From positions 158,382 to 177,179 of the forward strand of contig BEXV01000406.1 in NCBI GenBank assembly GCA_003118195.1: 18,798 nucleotides of DNA, written 5' to 3'. The notes beneath the pieces are model-generated. The model was not told the DNA's origin and did no database searches. It was given only the letters and a program-made list of their open reading frames with translations. The position numbers and the translations under genes are program-made. Source of the stretch: Hemicentrotus pulcherrimus. Lineage: Eukaryota > Echinodermata > Echinoidea > Camarodonta > Strongylocentrotidae. This document shows positions 17,421 to 18,798 of this stretch, piece by piece (position 1 is the stretch's first letter; each line of letters opens with the position of its first letter).

Positions 17421-18585
17421 GTTAGGAAGGTGCAAAGAATATTGAATAAAGCCATTTTGATGTCAAAATTCCACATGCAGAGTCATGCACATCAAATGAA
17501 ATGAAATAAAACAAGACATGCATATATTCAAATGAAGTGACAAGAGCAACAGGTAAGTAAAAAAAGATGCAGCAAATGCAGTGAATTTGCATACATGAAT
17601 GTAGTCGATTGAAAGAAGAAAAACAGTTAAAGAGGCCATTTAAGAATGCACAAATTTCCACAAATAAATTCAATATTTTGTAAAAGAAATATGTAGCGAT
17701 TTAAAATAAGATGCAATTAATGGGATTAAAAGTTACACGTTTTGAGTAGAAGATTCATACAAAAATTAAATTTGAATTGGATGAAAAGATACAATGAATG
17801 ATAAAGAATATACCATAACCAAGAAATATACACCAACAATAAGTAACAAATTTGACCAAAAAAGAATCAAATACAGGTACATGACATAAGACAGAAAATG
17901 GATAAAGAAAAGGAAAATAGGATGAACAACATTGACAACATGACAGAAAAAAAGAAAAAAAATGTGCAGAAAAGTTGATGGAAAGGAAAAACAGTGAAAT
18001 GAAAAGAAAATGGAAATGCGGTGTTAGTTTACATTGGCAAAATCTTTTCATGAATTATTAAACAAAGAGCATGTGAGCACGAGTTGTAATGGTTTTGTTT
18101 GTGAGGCACGATCTTTCAATTGATGGAATAAATTGAAATTTATTAGAGATGAAATCAATATTTCTGTGCGAAAATTCCTAACCAATCCTTTGCTGCAATT
18201 CAGAAAGACATTGAAATGTTACTTTTTCTTCCCAAAATCAGCTTCAAGATAACATTTTTACCAAAAGAATGTAGTGATGTTCAAGATTGTTTGGCAAATG
18301 GTTTCAGAAATTTCAAATTCCACTCATAAATATCTTGATAATAAGACAGGCAATCGGCTTGTAAAAGTCATGGGATTCCTGACTGACCTTGGCTCATCAT
18401 TATGATTGCAGCATGAGCTAAATCTAGGATTTTTTTAAGAATAAGAGGCAAAGATACAAAATCCCTTTAATACAGGTTTCAGTGAGAAACACTAATGAAG
18501 GGAAACAGAAAGCGTGGTATTTCTAAACAGGTGGTCATTAAGAAAGATTTTCCTGCACCTCATGTATAAGTTATGCAAGCCTTAC
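17421..18585 (-). other. Rest of the SMCR8 intron between 18586 and 17210
   Basis: AT-rich sequence with A-rich purine stretches (17860-18010) and no recognisable gene, RNA or element. It begins at the donor G|GTAAGG, at 18585 in minus orientation. Confidence 0.5.
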
Positions 18586-18749
18586 CTGATGACGATGCTT
18601 GCTGATCTGTCAAAGATGAGTGAGAGATATCGACCCAGCTACCAAAATTCTCTTCAATGAAGAGGCACTCCTTATCCAGCAACGGGGTTGTAGGGTCTGC
18701 ACACAAGAATAGCTCCTCCATGCTCTCGTCCACCTCGTAGTACAGTGAT
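18586..18749 (-). CDS. SMCR8: SMCR8 internal exon (5'-most exon in the window)
   Basis: The acceptor CCTCTGCACAG lies above 18749, preceded by a long CT tract, and the donor is G|GTAAGG at 18585. The exon is 164 nt: one base, 54 codons, one base. It encodes SLYYEVDESMEELFLCADPT, then TPLLDKECLFIEENFGSWVD and ISHSSLTDQQASSS. The compact acidic/hydrophobic start looks structured and the end is Ser-rich. I do not recognise it from vertebrate SMCR8, but it splices in phase to the 16794-17210 exon, which splices in phase to the clear SMCR8 exons. The first base needs an upstream exon beyond the window. SMCR8 works with C9ORF72 and WDR41 in autophagy, lysosome and small-GTPase regulation (known for vertebrates). 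The N-terminal longin/DENN half would be encoded to the right of the window. Confidence 0.7.
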
Positions 18750-18751
18750 CT

Positions 18752-18798
18752 GTGCAGAGGGAGGAAGAGAGAGAGAGGGAGAGAGGGAGAGAGAGAGA
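18752..18798 (-). repeat. GA/CT microsatellite acting as polypyrimidine tract
   Basis: The plus strand is almost pure GA/GGA. On the minus strand it is a CT tract placed directly before the CTGCACAG acceptor of the 18586-18749 exon. It continues past the window edge. Confidence 0.7.

Overview
The window looks like nuclear genomic DNA of a marine invertebrate deuterostome, most likely a sea urchin. The basis is split genes with GT-AG introns, an AT-rich background, many short inverted-repeat elements, tRNA-derived repeats, a decayed non-LTR retrotransposon and a hAT-transposase relic. The species is an inference, since no diagnostic gene is present. Single N bases at 5874 and 16592 show it is an assembled draft.

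Left part (1-3061, + strand): the last three exons (618-979, 1489-1878, 2403-3061) of a gene whose product ends in a long acidic and basic disordered tail. The exon phases join cleanly. The tail resembles that of PHIP/BRWD bromodomain-WD proteins, but no folded domain lies inside the window, so the name is tentative. Upstream (115-506) are two inverted-repeat, MITE-like elements.

Middle (3062-10120): about 7 kb without a recognisable gene. It holds the 3' UTR of the first gene, GA-rich low complexity, a 138-bp tandem duplication, a dispersed repeat copy and a ~610-bp inverted-repeat element (6712-7322).

Right part (10815-18749, - strand): the 3' two-thirds of a second gene, convergent with the first. 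I assembled eight exons by hand. All splice sites are GT-AG, all phases agree, and together they give 440 residues ending in a stop. The C-terminal half matches the C-terminal DENN part of SMCR8, the partner of C9ORF72 and WDR41 in a regulator of autophagy, lysosomes and small GTPases. The 5' exons lie beyond the window's right edge. One exon is a 54-nt frame-preserving microexon (14229-14282). The last exon runs into a nine-copy ~82-bp minisatellite (10121-10876), and the stop codon lies inside the first repeat unit.

The SMCR8 introns carry most of the mobile-element debris: a hAT-type transposase N-terminus with a BED-like zinc finger (16193-16585), hairpin repeats (16005-16080), two tRNA-like SINE heads, three fragments of a reverse transcriptase whose last copy stops about 6 bp from a splice donor, two MITE-like elements and a GAT-rich microsatellite. 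I found no bacterial-style operon, CRISPR array or obviously new multi-gene system. The most unusual structure is the minisatellite that includes the SMCR8 stop codon.
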